Part shown: positions 6,524 through 14,429 of the stretch, piece by piece
Position numbering within the stretch: position 1 is the first letter of the stretch
Layout: every line of letters starts with the position of its first letter
Source: Rhodospirillaceae bacterium
Lineage (GTDB): Bacteria; Pseudomonadota; Alphaproteobacteria; UBA7985
DNA: 16,314 bases
Assembly: GCA_002700865.1 (NCBI GenBank)
Contig: PAFB01000041.1
Span: 1-16,314 of the forward strand
Direction of reading: 5' to 3'
Program-made: the position numbers and the translations under genes
Notes under the pieces: generated by a model
The model's database searches: none
The model's input: the letters and a program-made list of their open reading frames with translations, nothing else
What the model was told of the DNA's origin: nothing

Positions 6524-6946
6524 TTAGAACGACTGCAGGCGCAGGCGCGCACGTTCTCGTAGAGGCTCAAAGTGTTTCAACACCTCTAGCAGGCTTTCAT
6601 GCCGCGCGACGCGCTTTGGTCCGTTATAGATGACAAACTCACGTCCTTTGCCGCTGGCTGCGATTTGCTTTGCGACAACAAAGTCGGGGTTTTCATAGGC
6701 AGACCGATAGACTGAAAACAGCGCCTGCCCGGGCAGAGCGTCGATAGCGTAGTCTTTCCAATGCCCAGCCGCGACTTGTTCCGAATACAGCGCCAGTAGG
6801 CGGCCCAGTTCCATCCGGTCGAATGAAACCGGTCGGCGTCCTCTGTTGCCCCGCGCTTTCAACCCGTCTTTCACGGCGTCCAGATGTCCGGATTTCAGCG
6901 CCTTTTTGCCATCACGGTAGTCGTCGAGGGAAACAATGTCATTCAT
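6524..6946 (-). CDS. DUF2794-family protein
   Basis: The protein is 140 residues from the ATG at 6946; an in-frame GTG at 6979 is an alternative, but AAAGGGA upstream of 6946 favours the shorter form. The core PVSFDRMELGRLLALYSEQV, then AGHWKDYAIDALPGQALFSVYRSA and YNGPKRVARHESLLEVLKHFEPL matches the DUF2794 pattern: a basic residue before F-D-R-x-E-L, a W-x-D-Y-A-I-D centre, then an F-S-V-x-R strand. The family is conserved in Alphaproteobacteria with no assigned function that I know of. The N-terminal 35 residues are polar and rich in Lys and Asp. There is no signal peptide, so it should be cytoplasmic. A short AACAG/CTGTT hairpin with a T run (about 6445-6460) lies beyond the stop and may terminate it weakly. 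Confidence 0.8.
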   Translation of the reverse strand: MNDIVSLDDYRDGKKALKSGHLDAVKDGLKARGNRGRRPVSFDRMELGRLLALYSEQVAAGHWKDYAIDALPGQALFSVYRSAYENPDFVVAKQIAASGKGREFVIYNGPKRVARHESLLEVLKHFEPLRERARLRLQSF

Positions 6947-7185
6947 GACGGGGCTGGTCCCTTTCTTTTCTGGTGCCACTCCGGGTTGGCCAGCCTGCTC
7001 ACCTTTGCAAGGACGGTGCGCATGGGTGTGCTTGCTGGTTGGTAACGAAATACGCTAAGACGAATCTCAAATTGCGCCTAGACATAAATTTCGATCAATT
7101 TATCGCCGTCTGCATCTTGCAGGTGGGTAGGGTCGGGTTCATATGGCGCATCAACAATTTAGCGGTTTGGTTAGGGTAAACATCA

Positions 7186-7842
7186 GTGACTGATATTATT
7201 CGCGATATCGATGAGGAAATGCGCCGCGATGCGCTCCTGTCGCGCGTGCGCCGGTACGCTTGGGTCTTTGTCCTGTTGGTAGTTGTGGTGATGATTGCCG
7301 TGGCGGCCATATATTTCTGGCAGGATCGACAGGCGCGACTGGTCCGCGACAGCGCCACTGAATTGTCCGCGGCGATTACCCTCGGTGAAACCGATGCTGC
7401 CGCGGCAAAGGCGCAACTCGATGCACTGGCGGCCGACCCGAACAATGGTAACGGCATCATTGCTGGTTTCGAAAGCGCGGAACTCAGTCTCCGCGAGGGC
7501 GACCCGGCTGCTGCGGCGGCATCCTTGGATGCTCTTGCCCAGGCCCGAGGCCAGGATGATCCTTACGGACAGGCAGCAACCCTCTTCGCCATTTACACCG
7601 ACCTCAACACCGGCGATCCGGCGGCCCTACTTGCCAAGATTGATGCCCTGATCACAGAGGGTGGTGCCTTCACAGAGCTGGCCATGGATATGAAGGCGCA
7701 GGTTCTTGTCCGTGACGGGAAAACAGATGACGCTCTGGCGGTGCTCGACGCCTTGCTGGCGCGCGAGGATCTGGATCGTGAATTGCAGGCTCGTGCTGAA
7801 ATACTGCGGACCGGCCTTGGCGGGGGTTCTCAATCCAATTAA
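7186..7842 (+). CDS. YfgM-like membrane-anchored TPR protein
   Basis: The 218-residue protein starts at GTG 7186, with AGGG nine bases upstream. Residues 1-24 are polar and charged (DIIRDIDEEMRRDALLSRVRR), residues about 25-45 form one transmembrane helix, and the rest is an Ala-rich helical periplasmic region with tetratricopeptide-like pairs (for example SAELSLREGDPAAAAASLDAL, and RDGKTDDALAVLDALLARED near the end). This layout matches the YfgM/TPR_21-type family, single-pass inner-membrane proteins that work with the Sec translocon and periplasmic chaperones. The position directly before bamB and der matches yfgM-bamB-der in gammaproteobacteria, which supports the assignment. It is probably the first gene of that operon, and 239 bases separate it from the divergent DUF2794 gene. 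Confidence 0.85.
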   Translation: MTDIIRDIDEEMRRDALLSRVRRYAWVFVLLVVVVMIAVAAIYFWQDRQARLVRDSATELSAAITLGETDAAAAKAQLDALAADPNNGNGIIAGFESAELSLREGDPAAAAASLDALAQARGQDDPYGQAATLFAIYTDLNTGDPAALLAKIDALITEGGAFTELAMDMKAQVLVRDGKTDDALAVLDALLAREDLDRELQARAEILRTGLGGGSQSN

Positions 7843-7856
7843 GGTGCCAATCCGCA

Positions 7857-7899
7857 TCGCATAATCCACACAAACGCCGCGATTCGCGCTATTATGCGA
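7857..7899. repeat. 9-bp perfect inverted repeat before bamB
   Basis: TCGCATAAT (7857-7865) is repeated in inverted form as ATTATGCGA (7891-7899) across 25 bases. It sits in the 95-base gap between the YfgM-like gene and bamB. It could be an mRNA hairpin that tunes bamB expression or a protein-binding site. There is no T run, so it is not a clear terminator. Confidence 0.5.
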
Positions 7900-7937
7900 A
7901 AACTGCCGCATTGACGGAAATAAGGGGCTTCACCGGG

Positions 7938-9251
7938 ATGAAGGGTCTGATCGGTATAGGACTTCTGGCTCTGACCGTGGCTTTTGCCGGCTGTGAGGTT
8001 ATCGAGCGTCTGAACGACGACGATCCACGGCTACCCGGCACGCGGGTCGAGTTGTTTAGCGATCAAGACGTCGGGGTTCCCCGTTCTGCGAACCCCGTCT
8101 CTCTCCCCCAGGCTCAAAACCTGCGCTCGTGGACCCAACCGGGGGCAACCGCGACCCACGCCGTCTATCACCTGACCCTCGCCGAGCGGCCCCAGCGGCT
8201 TTGGAGCCGATCACTGGGTCGGGGTAATGGCAAAGCATACAGGGTCACTTCAGCGCCGATTGTGGTTGATGGTGTGATCTATGCCATGGACAGCCGACTG
8301 CAAGTTACCGCTATGCGGCTGAGTGATGGTGCCGTGGGGTGGCGCAAGAACCTGATGCCGGTCTCGGAAAGTGATGGTGTTTTTGGGGGCGGTTTGTCCT
8401 TCGGCAATGGTGTTTTGCTGGCGGGCACCGGGGCAGGGCGGCTCTATGGCCTTAACCCGCGCACAGGCGGGGTGATCTGGCAGCAGAGGTTAAGCGCGCC
8501 GATCCATGGCGGCCCAACGGTGGACGGCGACACAGTTTTTGCCACGACCATCGACAACCACGCCGCCGCTTTTGATCTCGCCAGTGGAAGAAAACGATGG
8601 GAGCATGAGGGCCGCGAAGGCGTCACCACCATCCTCGGCTCAACGCCACCAGCTGCCGCAGCGGGTGTAACCTACGTGGCTTATGCCAGCGGTGAGGTCT
8701 TCGCTCTGGCCTCCGATACAGGCCGCGTGCTTTGGAGCGATACTGTCGCGGGGCTTACGGCAACCGCACGGACCGGCATGTTTATCGACGATGTTGGCGG
8801 ACCGCCGCTGATCGACCGCGACCGGCTGATTGTCGTGGGTGGGTCAAATCGCACGGTTTCCTTCGACATTGACCGTGGGATTCAGGCGTGGGAGCTGCCT
8901 TTTGGCGGGACGCAAATGGCGTGGCCGTCAGCACAGCACTACTTTATCGCAACCGACAGTGGCCGTTTGGTTGCCGTGGACCGGGATACGGGCGGCATCG
9001 CCTGGGCGCGGTCTTTGCCGAAGTTTGCGGATGCGGCTCGATTGGACCGTGTCGAGTGGTTTGGCCCGGTTTTGGCCGCCAACCGACTGATTCTGGCGTC
9101 GAGCACCGGCTTGATTATCACCGTTTCGCCATCAACCGGAAAGCTGCTTGGGCGGGTACAAAACCGCGCCGGTTTTGTCGCGTCACCCGTCATTGCTCAG
9201 AATACCATGCTGCTGATTACAGAAAACGGTGATCTGGTCGCCTACAAGTAA
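7938..9251 (+). CDS. bamB: Outer-membrane assembly lipoprotein BamB
   Basis: The 437-residue protein starts at ATG 7938, with AAGGGG about ten bases upstream; a TTG at 7911 would add nine residues before the signal peptide and is less likely. The signal MKGLIGIGLLALTVAFAGC ends in a lipobox, with Cys19 lipidated. The rest is a series of PQQ-type beta-propeller blades, each with a G-x-x-Y/V-A-x-D or A-L/F-D/S-x-x-x-G core followed by W, for example VDGVIYAMDSRLQV, GLNPRTGGVIWQQ, ALASDTGRVLW and AVDRDTGGIAWAR. The family includes both BamB and PQQ dehydrogenases. The lipobox, the size and the place between a YfgM-like gene and der all fit BamB, a scaffold of the beta-barrel assembly complex at the inner face of the outer membrane. 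Confidence 0.92.
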   Translation: MKGLIGIGLLALTVAFAGCEVIERLNDDDPRLPGTRVELFSDQDVGVPRSANPVSLPQAQNLRSWTQPGATATHAVYHLTLAERPQRLWSRSLGRGNGKAYRVTSAPIVVDGVIYAMDSRLQVTAMRLSDGAVGWRKNLMPVSESDGVFGGGLSFGNGVLLAGTGAGRLYGLNPRTGGVIWQQRLSAPIHGGPTVDGDTVFATTIDNHAAAFDLASGRKRWEHEGREGVTTILGSTPPAAAAGVTYVAYASGEVFALASDTGRVLWSDTVAGLTATARTGMFIDDVGGPPLIDRDRLIVVGGSNRTVSFDIDRGIQAWELPFGGTQMAWPSAQHYFIATDSGRLVAVDRDTGGIAWARSLPKFADAARLDRVEWFGPVLAANRLILASSTGLIITVSPSTGKLLGRVQNRAGFVASPVIAQNTMLLITENGDLVAYK

Positions 9252-9301
9252 GGGGCTGTAGCAGTGGTATTTTTCTGCGTGTCGCGTACAAGGCGTGCAT
9301 C

Positions 9302-10705
9302 ATGTTTACCGTAGCTCTCATCGGCCGACCCAATGTTGGCAAATCGACCCTGTTCAACAAGCTGATCGGACGCAAGCGCGCCATCGTGCATGATCAGCCG
9401 GGCGTGACCCGTGACTGGCGCGAGGGTGAAGCCAAGATTGGCGGCACCAGCTTTCGCGTTCTGGACACCGCCGGTCTGGAAGAGGCCTTTGACGACAGCC
9501 TCGCTGCGCGCATGCGGCAACAGACCGAGCAAGCGCTGGAACAAGCCGATCTCGCCCTGTTCATGATCGACGCCCGCGTCGGCATTACCCCGACCGATGA
9601 GCACTTCTCCAAGTGGCTGCGGACAGCGGGGATCGAGACCTGGGTTATTGCCAACAAGTGTGAAGGCCGGGCCGGGAATGCGGGCGTTCTGGACGCCTAT
9701 AGCCTTGGCCACGGTGATGTACATCCACTTTCCGCCGAGCATGGTGACGGCTTAAGCAGCCTGTTCACCGATCTGGTGCAGCGCGTTTCTGAAGCGCCGG
9801 CAGTTGAAGAAGAAGATGACGGCCTGAACTTGCGCGCCGCGCAGGAGGCCGAAGAGGCCGAGGATGGCCGCTCCTACGAGATCAAGCCGAACCGCCCCCT
9901 GCATTTGGTGGTCGCTGGGCGGCCAAACGTGGGAAAATCGACGCTCATCAATCGCCTGCTGGGGCAGGATCGCTTGCTCACTGGCCCTGAAGCCGGGATT
10001 ACACGCGACGCGATTGTGGTTGATCTGCGCTGGCAGGACAGGGCGATCCGCCTGTGGGACACCGCCGGTTTACGGCGCAAGGCGAACGTTAAAGACAAGC
10101 TCGAAACCATGTCTAACCAAGACACGCTCCGCGCAATCCGGTTTGCGGAAGTGGTGTTGCTGCTGCTGGATTCCGATGGGGTTCTGGACAGGCAGGATCT
10201 GACCATCGCGCGGCAAGTGCTGGAGGAGGGCCGGGGGCTCATCATCGGCGTGAACAAGTTCGACAAGGTCGATGACCCGGCAGCAGTGATGGGGCGTCTC
10301 AATGACCGCTTGCAGACATCTCTAGCGCAGGCCAAGGGCGTGATCACCATGCCGCTTTCGGGGCTGGAGGGCTATAATTTGGATCGCGTGCTCGATACGG
10401 CATTTGAGGCGCGCAAAACCTGGTCCACGCGCCTGTCAACGGCTCTGCTCAACAAGTGGCTGAGCTACCATACTGAGCGCCACCCACCGCCGCTGGTTGC
10501 CGGTCGCCGGATAAAGCTGCGGTACGCGACACAGGTCAAATCCCGCCCGCCGACCTTTGCGGTGTTTGGGTCTCGGGTCTCGGAGTTGCCGGGGTCGTAT
10601 CAGGGCTATTTGATCAACGCACTGCGCGAGGATTTTGACCTCTGGGGCACGCCGATCCGGCTGCTTCTGCGCGCGGGGCAAAACCCCTATTCGGGGAAAA
10701 AATAG
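9302..10705 (+). CDS. der: Ribosome biogenesis GTPase Der (EngA)
   Basis: The 467-residue protein has two tandem GTPase domains, the hallmark of Der. Domain 1: GRPNVGKST (8-16), DTAG (55-58) and NKCE (118-121), an NKxE variant of G4 that I recall as common in alphaproteobacterial Der. Domain 2: GRPNVGKST (206-214), DTAGLRRK (253-260) and NKFD (319-322). An acidic linker (about 165-190, rich in Glu) joins them, and a KH-like C-terminal domain ends in RAGQNPYSGKK. Der acts in late 50S subunit maturation and is essential in most bacteria. The start is ATG 9302, 50 bases after bamB. The gene ends 12 bases from the convergent SDR gene, with no terminator between them. Confidence 0.97.
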   Translation: MFTVALIGRPNVGKSTLFNKLIGRKRAIVHDQPGVTRDWREGEAKIGGTSFRVLDTAGLEEAFDDSLAARMRQQTEQALEQADLALFMIDARVGITPTDEHFSKWLRTAGIETWVIANKCEGRAGNAGVLDAYSLGHGDVHPLSAEHGDGLSSLFTDLVQRVSEAPAVEEEDDGLNLRAAQEAEEAEDGRSYEIKPNRPLHLVVAGRPNVGKSTLINRLLGQDRLLTGPEAGITRDAIVVDLRWQDRAIRLWDTAGLRRKANVKDKLETMSNQDTLRAIRFAEVVLLLLDSDGVLDRQDLTIARQVLEEGRGLIIGVNKFDKVDDPAAVMGRLNDRLQTSLAQAKGVITMPLSGLEGYNLDRVLDTAFEARKTWSTRLSTALLNKWLSYHTERHPPPLVAGRRIKLRYATQVKSRPPTFAVFGSRVSELPGSYQGYLINALREDFDLWGTPIRLLLRAGQNPYSGKK

Positions 10706-10717
10706 CGCTTGGACCGT

Positions 10718-11503
10718 TTAAGCCGGTAGGAAATTACCGTTAGGCTGTCGGGCCCAGCGGTCTTCATCGCCGGGCTGCGGGGTCCAGCCGCCCTCGATTT
10801 CGGCAACCACCCGCGTTCCATTATCGGTACAACTCGCTTGCGCCAGTCGAACGAAGGTGCCGGTAATGCACTCGGGCTGCGGCAGGCTCAGCGGGTCTTC
10901 GCCGGGATAGGCATCGGCGCGCATGGTTGTACGGATACGGCCCGGATCAATGATGTTGGCACGCACGGGGGTGCCTTTGATCTCCTTGACGTAGGACTGC
11001 AGCACAAATTCCATCGCCGCTTTGGCCGCGCCGTAGGGAGACCAGTAGGAGCGAGGGTGCAGGGCCGCACCGCTGGACACTGCAATCAAACGTCCGGCAT
11101 CCGAAGCGCGCAGCAAGTCGTGAAAGGCGTACAGCTGATATTGCAGCGCTGACAGGTTGGTGGCGATAATCTTCTCAAACTCCGCCGCCTCCATCTGCGC
11201 GACAGGCATCAGAGTTCCCAGCATACCGGCGTTGGAAACCAGAACATCAAGTTTGCCAAAACGCTCATGGACGATGTTTGACAACTCAATCGCGGGTTCG
11301 TGGCGGGCGACGTCAAAGGGAACTAGGATGGCCCGGTCGTACCCCTGTGAACGGAGGCTGTCGTCTATGGCTTCGAGGTCGTCACTGGTGCGCGCCGCAA
11401 TGATCAGATCAGCACCTTCAGCCGCAAAGCGCTGCGCAACCGCAGCGCCAATACCTCGGGTCCCGCCCGTAATCAGAGCGAGACGTCCGTCTAGCTGGCC
11501 CAT
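10718..11503 (-). CDS. SDR-family NAD(P)-dependent oxidoreductase
   Basis: The 261-residue protein is a classical short-chain dehydrogenase. It has the cofactor motif TGGTRGIG (12-19), NAG (91-93) and the catalytic tetrad Asn116, Ser144, Tyr157 and Lys161 (YGAAK). The sequence after the catalytic site, NIIDPGRIRTTMRADAYPGEDP, is the usual substrate-loop region. The substrate cannot be read from sequence. Members at this place, downstream of cvpA (and normally purF), are conserved in many Alphaproteobacteria without a known role, to my recollection. The ATG at 11503 comes 2 bases after the cvpA stop, so translation is probably coupled; there is no strong separate ribosome site. It is the last gene of the minus-strand cluster and converges on der. 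Confidence 0.92.
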   Translation of the reverse strand: MGQLDGRLALITGGTRGIGAAVAQRFAAEGADLIIAARTSDDLEAIDDSLRSQGYDRAILVPFDVARHEPAIELSNIVHERFGKLDVLVSNAGMLGTLMPVAQMEAAEFEKIIATNLSALQYQLYAFHDLLRASDAGRLIAVSSGAALHPRSYWSPYGAAKAAMEFVLQSYVKEIKGTPVRANIIDPGRIRTTMRADAYPGEDPLSLPQPECITGTFVRLAQASCTDNGTRVVAEIEGGWTPQPGDEDRWARQPNGNFLPA

Positions 11504-11505
11504 TC

Positions 11506-12159
11506 TTATTCGTTTCCCGTACTAGAAATCAGCGTTCCGATGGCGTCACTGTCATCGGCTGAACGCAAGCCACCCTTGGCTTGTAAGTCAACACCGCTGC
11601 GCTGCTTTGGCCGCGGGTCAGCATTACGCATGGACTCCCAGGCATCCAGAATGCGCAGTTGCAGCTCGTCATCTTGAGTAAAGGGGGCCCGCTCTGCTGC
11701 GCTGAGAATCGAAAGCGAAACAACGTGCACGTAGGGCAACAGGCGGGAATCGCTGACGTTGGGATGCGTGACTTTTGGCTCCCATGTCAGCACCGCAGCA
11801 ATCCACGCGATGCCCGCAATAGCCACACCCAGCGCAAACCCAAAGAACAGGCCGGTCAGGTGGTCAAGGAAACGGAAAATGCGCGAGCGGACCAGTCGGA
11901 ACAGCGGAATAGTCAGGATCGACGCGAGGATAAACGCGCCGACAAACAGCAGGCCACCGGCTACGATTTTGGCGATGGTTTCGCTATCGACCCAGGCCTT
12001 GGTGAACTGCTCATAGACCCAGCCGTTGTAGGTGAGCGCAACATACAAACCCACGCCAAAACACACGATCAGCAGCAACTGACGGATAAAGCCCCACATG
12101 AAGGAGTAGAGGCTCGTCACGGCAATGACGAAAATGATCGCGATATCGACCCAGTTCAT
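11506..12159 (-). CDS. cvpA: CvpA family membrane protein
   Basis: The 217-residue protein begins MNWVDIAIIFVIAVTS, the typical CvpA start, at ATG 12159; the frame runs 18 codons further, to 12213, without family resemblance. About four hydrophobic segments fall near residues 5-25, 30-45, 65-85 and 98-122, with the conserved W-G-F-x-R-Q turn after the first. The C-terminal ~90 residues are polar and end in a Ser/Asp-rich tail. CvpA was named for colicin V production in E. coli and is linked to envelope integrity; the biochemical role is unclear. It normally precedes purF, but here the SDR gene follows at once. The 74-base gap from radA holds a TATAAG hexamer (complement of 12190-12195), so a separate promoter is possible. 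Confidence 0.9.
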   Translation of the reverse strand: MNWVDIAIIFVIAVTSLYSFMWGFIRQLLLIVCFGVGLYVALTYNGWVYEQFTKAWVDSETIAKIVAGGLLFVGAFILASILTIPLFRLVRSRIFRFLDHLTGLFFGFALGVAIAGIAWIAAVLTWEPKVTHPNVSDSRLLPYVHVVSLSILSAAERAPFTQDDELQLRILDAWESMRNADPRPKQRSGVDLQAKGGLRSADDSDAIGTLISSTGNE

Positions 12160-12233
12160 AAGCGCTCTGACATTGTCATTTTGATCTAACTTATACCCGT
12201 TTAGCCCAAACAAGCTTCTAATGAAATCAGGAC

Positions 12234-13667
12234 TTATTTGCGGCGCGAGACCCCCAGGAAGGTTGTGAGGGCGGTGACGTGTGCTGTGTGGTGCTCATTG
12301 AGGCCGGAGGGCGCGCGTTTGGTTTTGCCACGTGCAGGCGGGAAGGGGGCGACGACGCTCTCAAATCCCAGCTTGGCCGCTTCTTTCAGGCGCTGCGGGG
12401 TCAGGGGCACAGGCCGGACTTCCCCGGTTAGGCCAATTTCACCGAACAGCACGGTGTCGCGCGGAACGGGCTGTTTGGCGATCGACGAAACCAAAGCCGC
12501 AGCGACGGCCAGATCGGCGGCTGGTTCGGACAATCGCAAGCCACCGGCGACGTTAAGGAACACGTCCTGAGAAGCGAAATTGATGCCGCACCGGCTTTCC
12601 AACACGGCCATCACCATCGCCAACCGCCCCGTGTCCCAACCCACCACCGTCCGTCGCGGTGTGCCCAGCGGTGACGGGTTTACCAGTGCCTGAATTTCCA
12701 CCAGAACCGGTCTTGAGCCTTCGATACCCGCAAAAACCGCTGTGCCACTGGGCGGGGGGCCGCTGTCTTCGCCGCGCTGGCCGAGAAACAGACTGCTGGG
12801 GTTCACCACGGCTGCAAGGCCATCACCGGCCATTTCATAAACGCCAATTTCATCCGCCGGGCCAAAGCGGTTCTTGATGGCGCGCAGAATGCGGAAGGGG
12901 TGGCCGCGCTCGCCCTCGAAGTGCAGCACGGCATCGACCATATGCTCGACCACCTTGGGCCCAGCGATGGAACCCTCCTTGGTGACGTGGCCAACGAGGA
13001 TCAGGGCGGTGCCCCGCCGCTTGGCCAAGCCAATCAGTTCCTGCGCAGACCCGCGCACTTGTGCGACCGTGCCGGGGGCAGACTCAAGCGTGTCCAGGTA
13101 CATGGTCTGGATTGAATCAATAATCAGCAGGTCTGGCGCCGCGGGACCGTCGAAGGTCGTCAGTATATCGCGCACGGCTGTTCCGGAGGCCAGTTGCACA
13201 GGCGCATCAGCCGCTTCCAGCCGCTCGGCTCGCAAACGCACCTGATCGACCGATTCCTCTCCGCTGACATAGGCAACGCTAACCGGTTGGCGACCCGGCT
13301 CACCGCGTGCGACTTTGGCGGCGGTTTGCAGCAGCAGGGTAGACTTGCCGATCCCCGGATCACCGCCAATCAGCAAAGCCGAACCCGGCACCAGACCCCC
13401 GCCGGTCACACGGTCCAGCTCCGCATCCCCTGTGCGCAACCGCGGCGGCGGGTCAGCAGCACCGGTCAGCTCAACCAGATTGAGCGTTGAGCCGCCGCCG
13501 ACCCCAGTGGCCCGACCGCTCTTTTTGCCCAAGCCGCCGGGGGTGCCTGTGGCGACGGTTTCTTCGACCAGCGAATTCCACGCGTCGCATTGCTCGCATT
13601 TCCCCGCCCAGCGCGAGGATACCGCGCCGCATTCCTGACAAACGTACTGTGAGCGAGCTCGGACCAT
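12234..13667 (-). CDS. radA: DNA recombination/repair ATPase RadA
   Basis: The 477-residue protein carries all RadA/Sms features. An N-terminal C4 zinc finger has Cys10, 13, 24 and 27 around a W-x-G-K-C turn. Walker A is GGDPGIGKST (101-110), Walker B LLIID (180-184), and the RadA-specific KNRFG is at 265-269. A C-terminal Lon-protease-like domain (from about 300, with FLNVAGGLRLSEPAADLAVAAA) has the structural but not the proteolytic role. RadA is a RecA-like, DnaB-type helicase that drives branch migration and D-loop extension in recombination. The ATG at 13667 abuts the mlaF stop with no gap; AGGACGC eight bases upstream, inside mlaF, serves as the ribosome site. The identification is firm. 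Confidence 0.97.
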   Translation of the reverse strand: MVRARSQYVCQECGAVSSRWAGKCEQCDAWNSLVEETVATGTPGGLGKKSGRATGVGGGSTLNLVELTGAADPPPRLRTGDAELDRVTGGGLVPGSALLIGGDPGIGKSTLLLQTAAKVARGEPGRQPVSVAYVSGEESVDQVRLRAERLEAADAPVQLASGTAVRDILTTFDGPAAPDLLIIDSIQTMYLDTLESAPGTVAQVRGSAQELIGLAKRRGTALILVGHVTKEGSIAGPKVVEHMVDAVLHFEGERGHPFRILRAIKNRFGPADEIGVYEMAGDGLAAVVNPSSLFLGQRGEDSGPPPSGTAVFAGIEGSRPVLVEIQALVNPSPLGTPRRTVVGWDTGRLAMVMAVLESRCGINFASQDVFLNVAGGLRLSEPAADLAVAAALVSSIAKQPVPRDTVLFGEIGLTGEVRPVPLTPQRLKEAAKLGFESVVAPFPPARGKTKRAPSGLNEHHTAHVTALTTFLGVSRRK

Positions 13668-14429
13668 CTAGTCGCGTCCTGTCAAAAACGCCTGCAGCGG
13701 CGGGAAAGGGCTATCATCCAGTGCAGCAACTTCACCGGTCCAGCCGATGGTTCCGTCGTGCAGGAAAGCAACGCGTTGGCAGACTTTTCGGACCGAGGCG
13801 ATGTCATGGGTGATCATGACAGCCGCTGCACCGGTCCGGGCGACTGTATCCGCCATCAGCGCATCGATCAGGCCCGCAGAAATGGGGTCCAAACCTGTTG
13901 TTGGTTCATCGAAAAACAGGATTTCGGGTTGTGCTGCCAAAGCCCTCGCCAAGCCAGCGCGCTTTTGTTGCCCGCCGGACAGGTCAGCCGGGCGGCGCTC
14001 CGCAAGGGTGCGCTCGAGACCGGCTGCGTCCAGCATAGCCAGCGCTCGTTCCCGCGCAGCGGTTCGCTCCATGCCCTCCGCCTGGGTCAGGCGAAACGCG
14101 ATGTTTTCCCACACCGAAAGCGAGTCAAACAGGGCTGCGCCTTGAAACAGCATCCCGACCCGGGCGCGCGCCATGGCGGCGTCGCGGCCTGAAGCCGTTC
14201 TCAGTTCGACACCACCCAGTTCGACTTGCCCTGCCTGCGATGGCAGCAGGCCCAGAATGGCCTTGAGCGTGACTGACTTACCCGTCCCCGATCCGCCCAG
14301 AAGTGCCAGAGTCTCCCCGGGTGCAACGTCAAAGCTCAAGTCCTTGATGATCGTCTTACCACCCAGCGCGACGCCGAGGCCGTTTACGCTCAGAATAGGG
14401 TCTGGGGCGGTTTTGGTCTCGCTCATCAT
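13668..14429 (-). CDS. mlaF: Phospholipid ABC transporter ATPase MlaF
   Basis: The 253-residue protein is an ABC ATPase: Walker A GGSGTGKS (45-52), Q-loop Gln96, signature LSGGQQKR (150-157), Walker B ILFFDEPTTGLDP (170-182) and switch His208. The LSGGQQKRAGLARAL form and the pairing with MlaE mark it as MlaF. Together they form the inner-membrane engine that moves phospholipids between inner and outer membranes and keeps the outer membrane asymmetric. The frame is open to 14564, but that extension only overlaps mlaE and has no ABC resemblance. I place the start at ATG 14429, where the mlaE stop and mlaF start share one base (TGATG); the next ATG at 14426 is equally possible. No mlaD follows, so the partner subunits must be elsewhere. 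Confidence 0.93.
   Translation of the reverse strand: MMSETKTAPDPILSVNGLGVALGGKTIIKDLSFDVAPGETLALLGGSGTGKSVTLKAILGLLPSQAGQVELGGVELRTASGRDAAMARARVGMLFQGAALFDSLSVWENIAFRLTQAEGMERTAARERALAMLDAAGLERTLAERRPADLSGGQQKRAGLARALAAQPEILFFDEPTTGLDPISAGLIDALMADTVARTGAAAVMITHDIASVRKVCQRVAFLHDGTIGWTGEVAALDDSPFPPLQAFLTGRD

Noticed and set aside
6973..7179. 68-codon plus-strand frame in the gap before the YfgM-like gene
   Set aside because: No ribosome site and no recognisable composition; the gap is better explained as a divergent promoter region.
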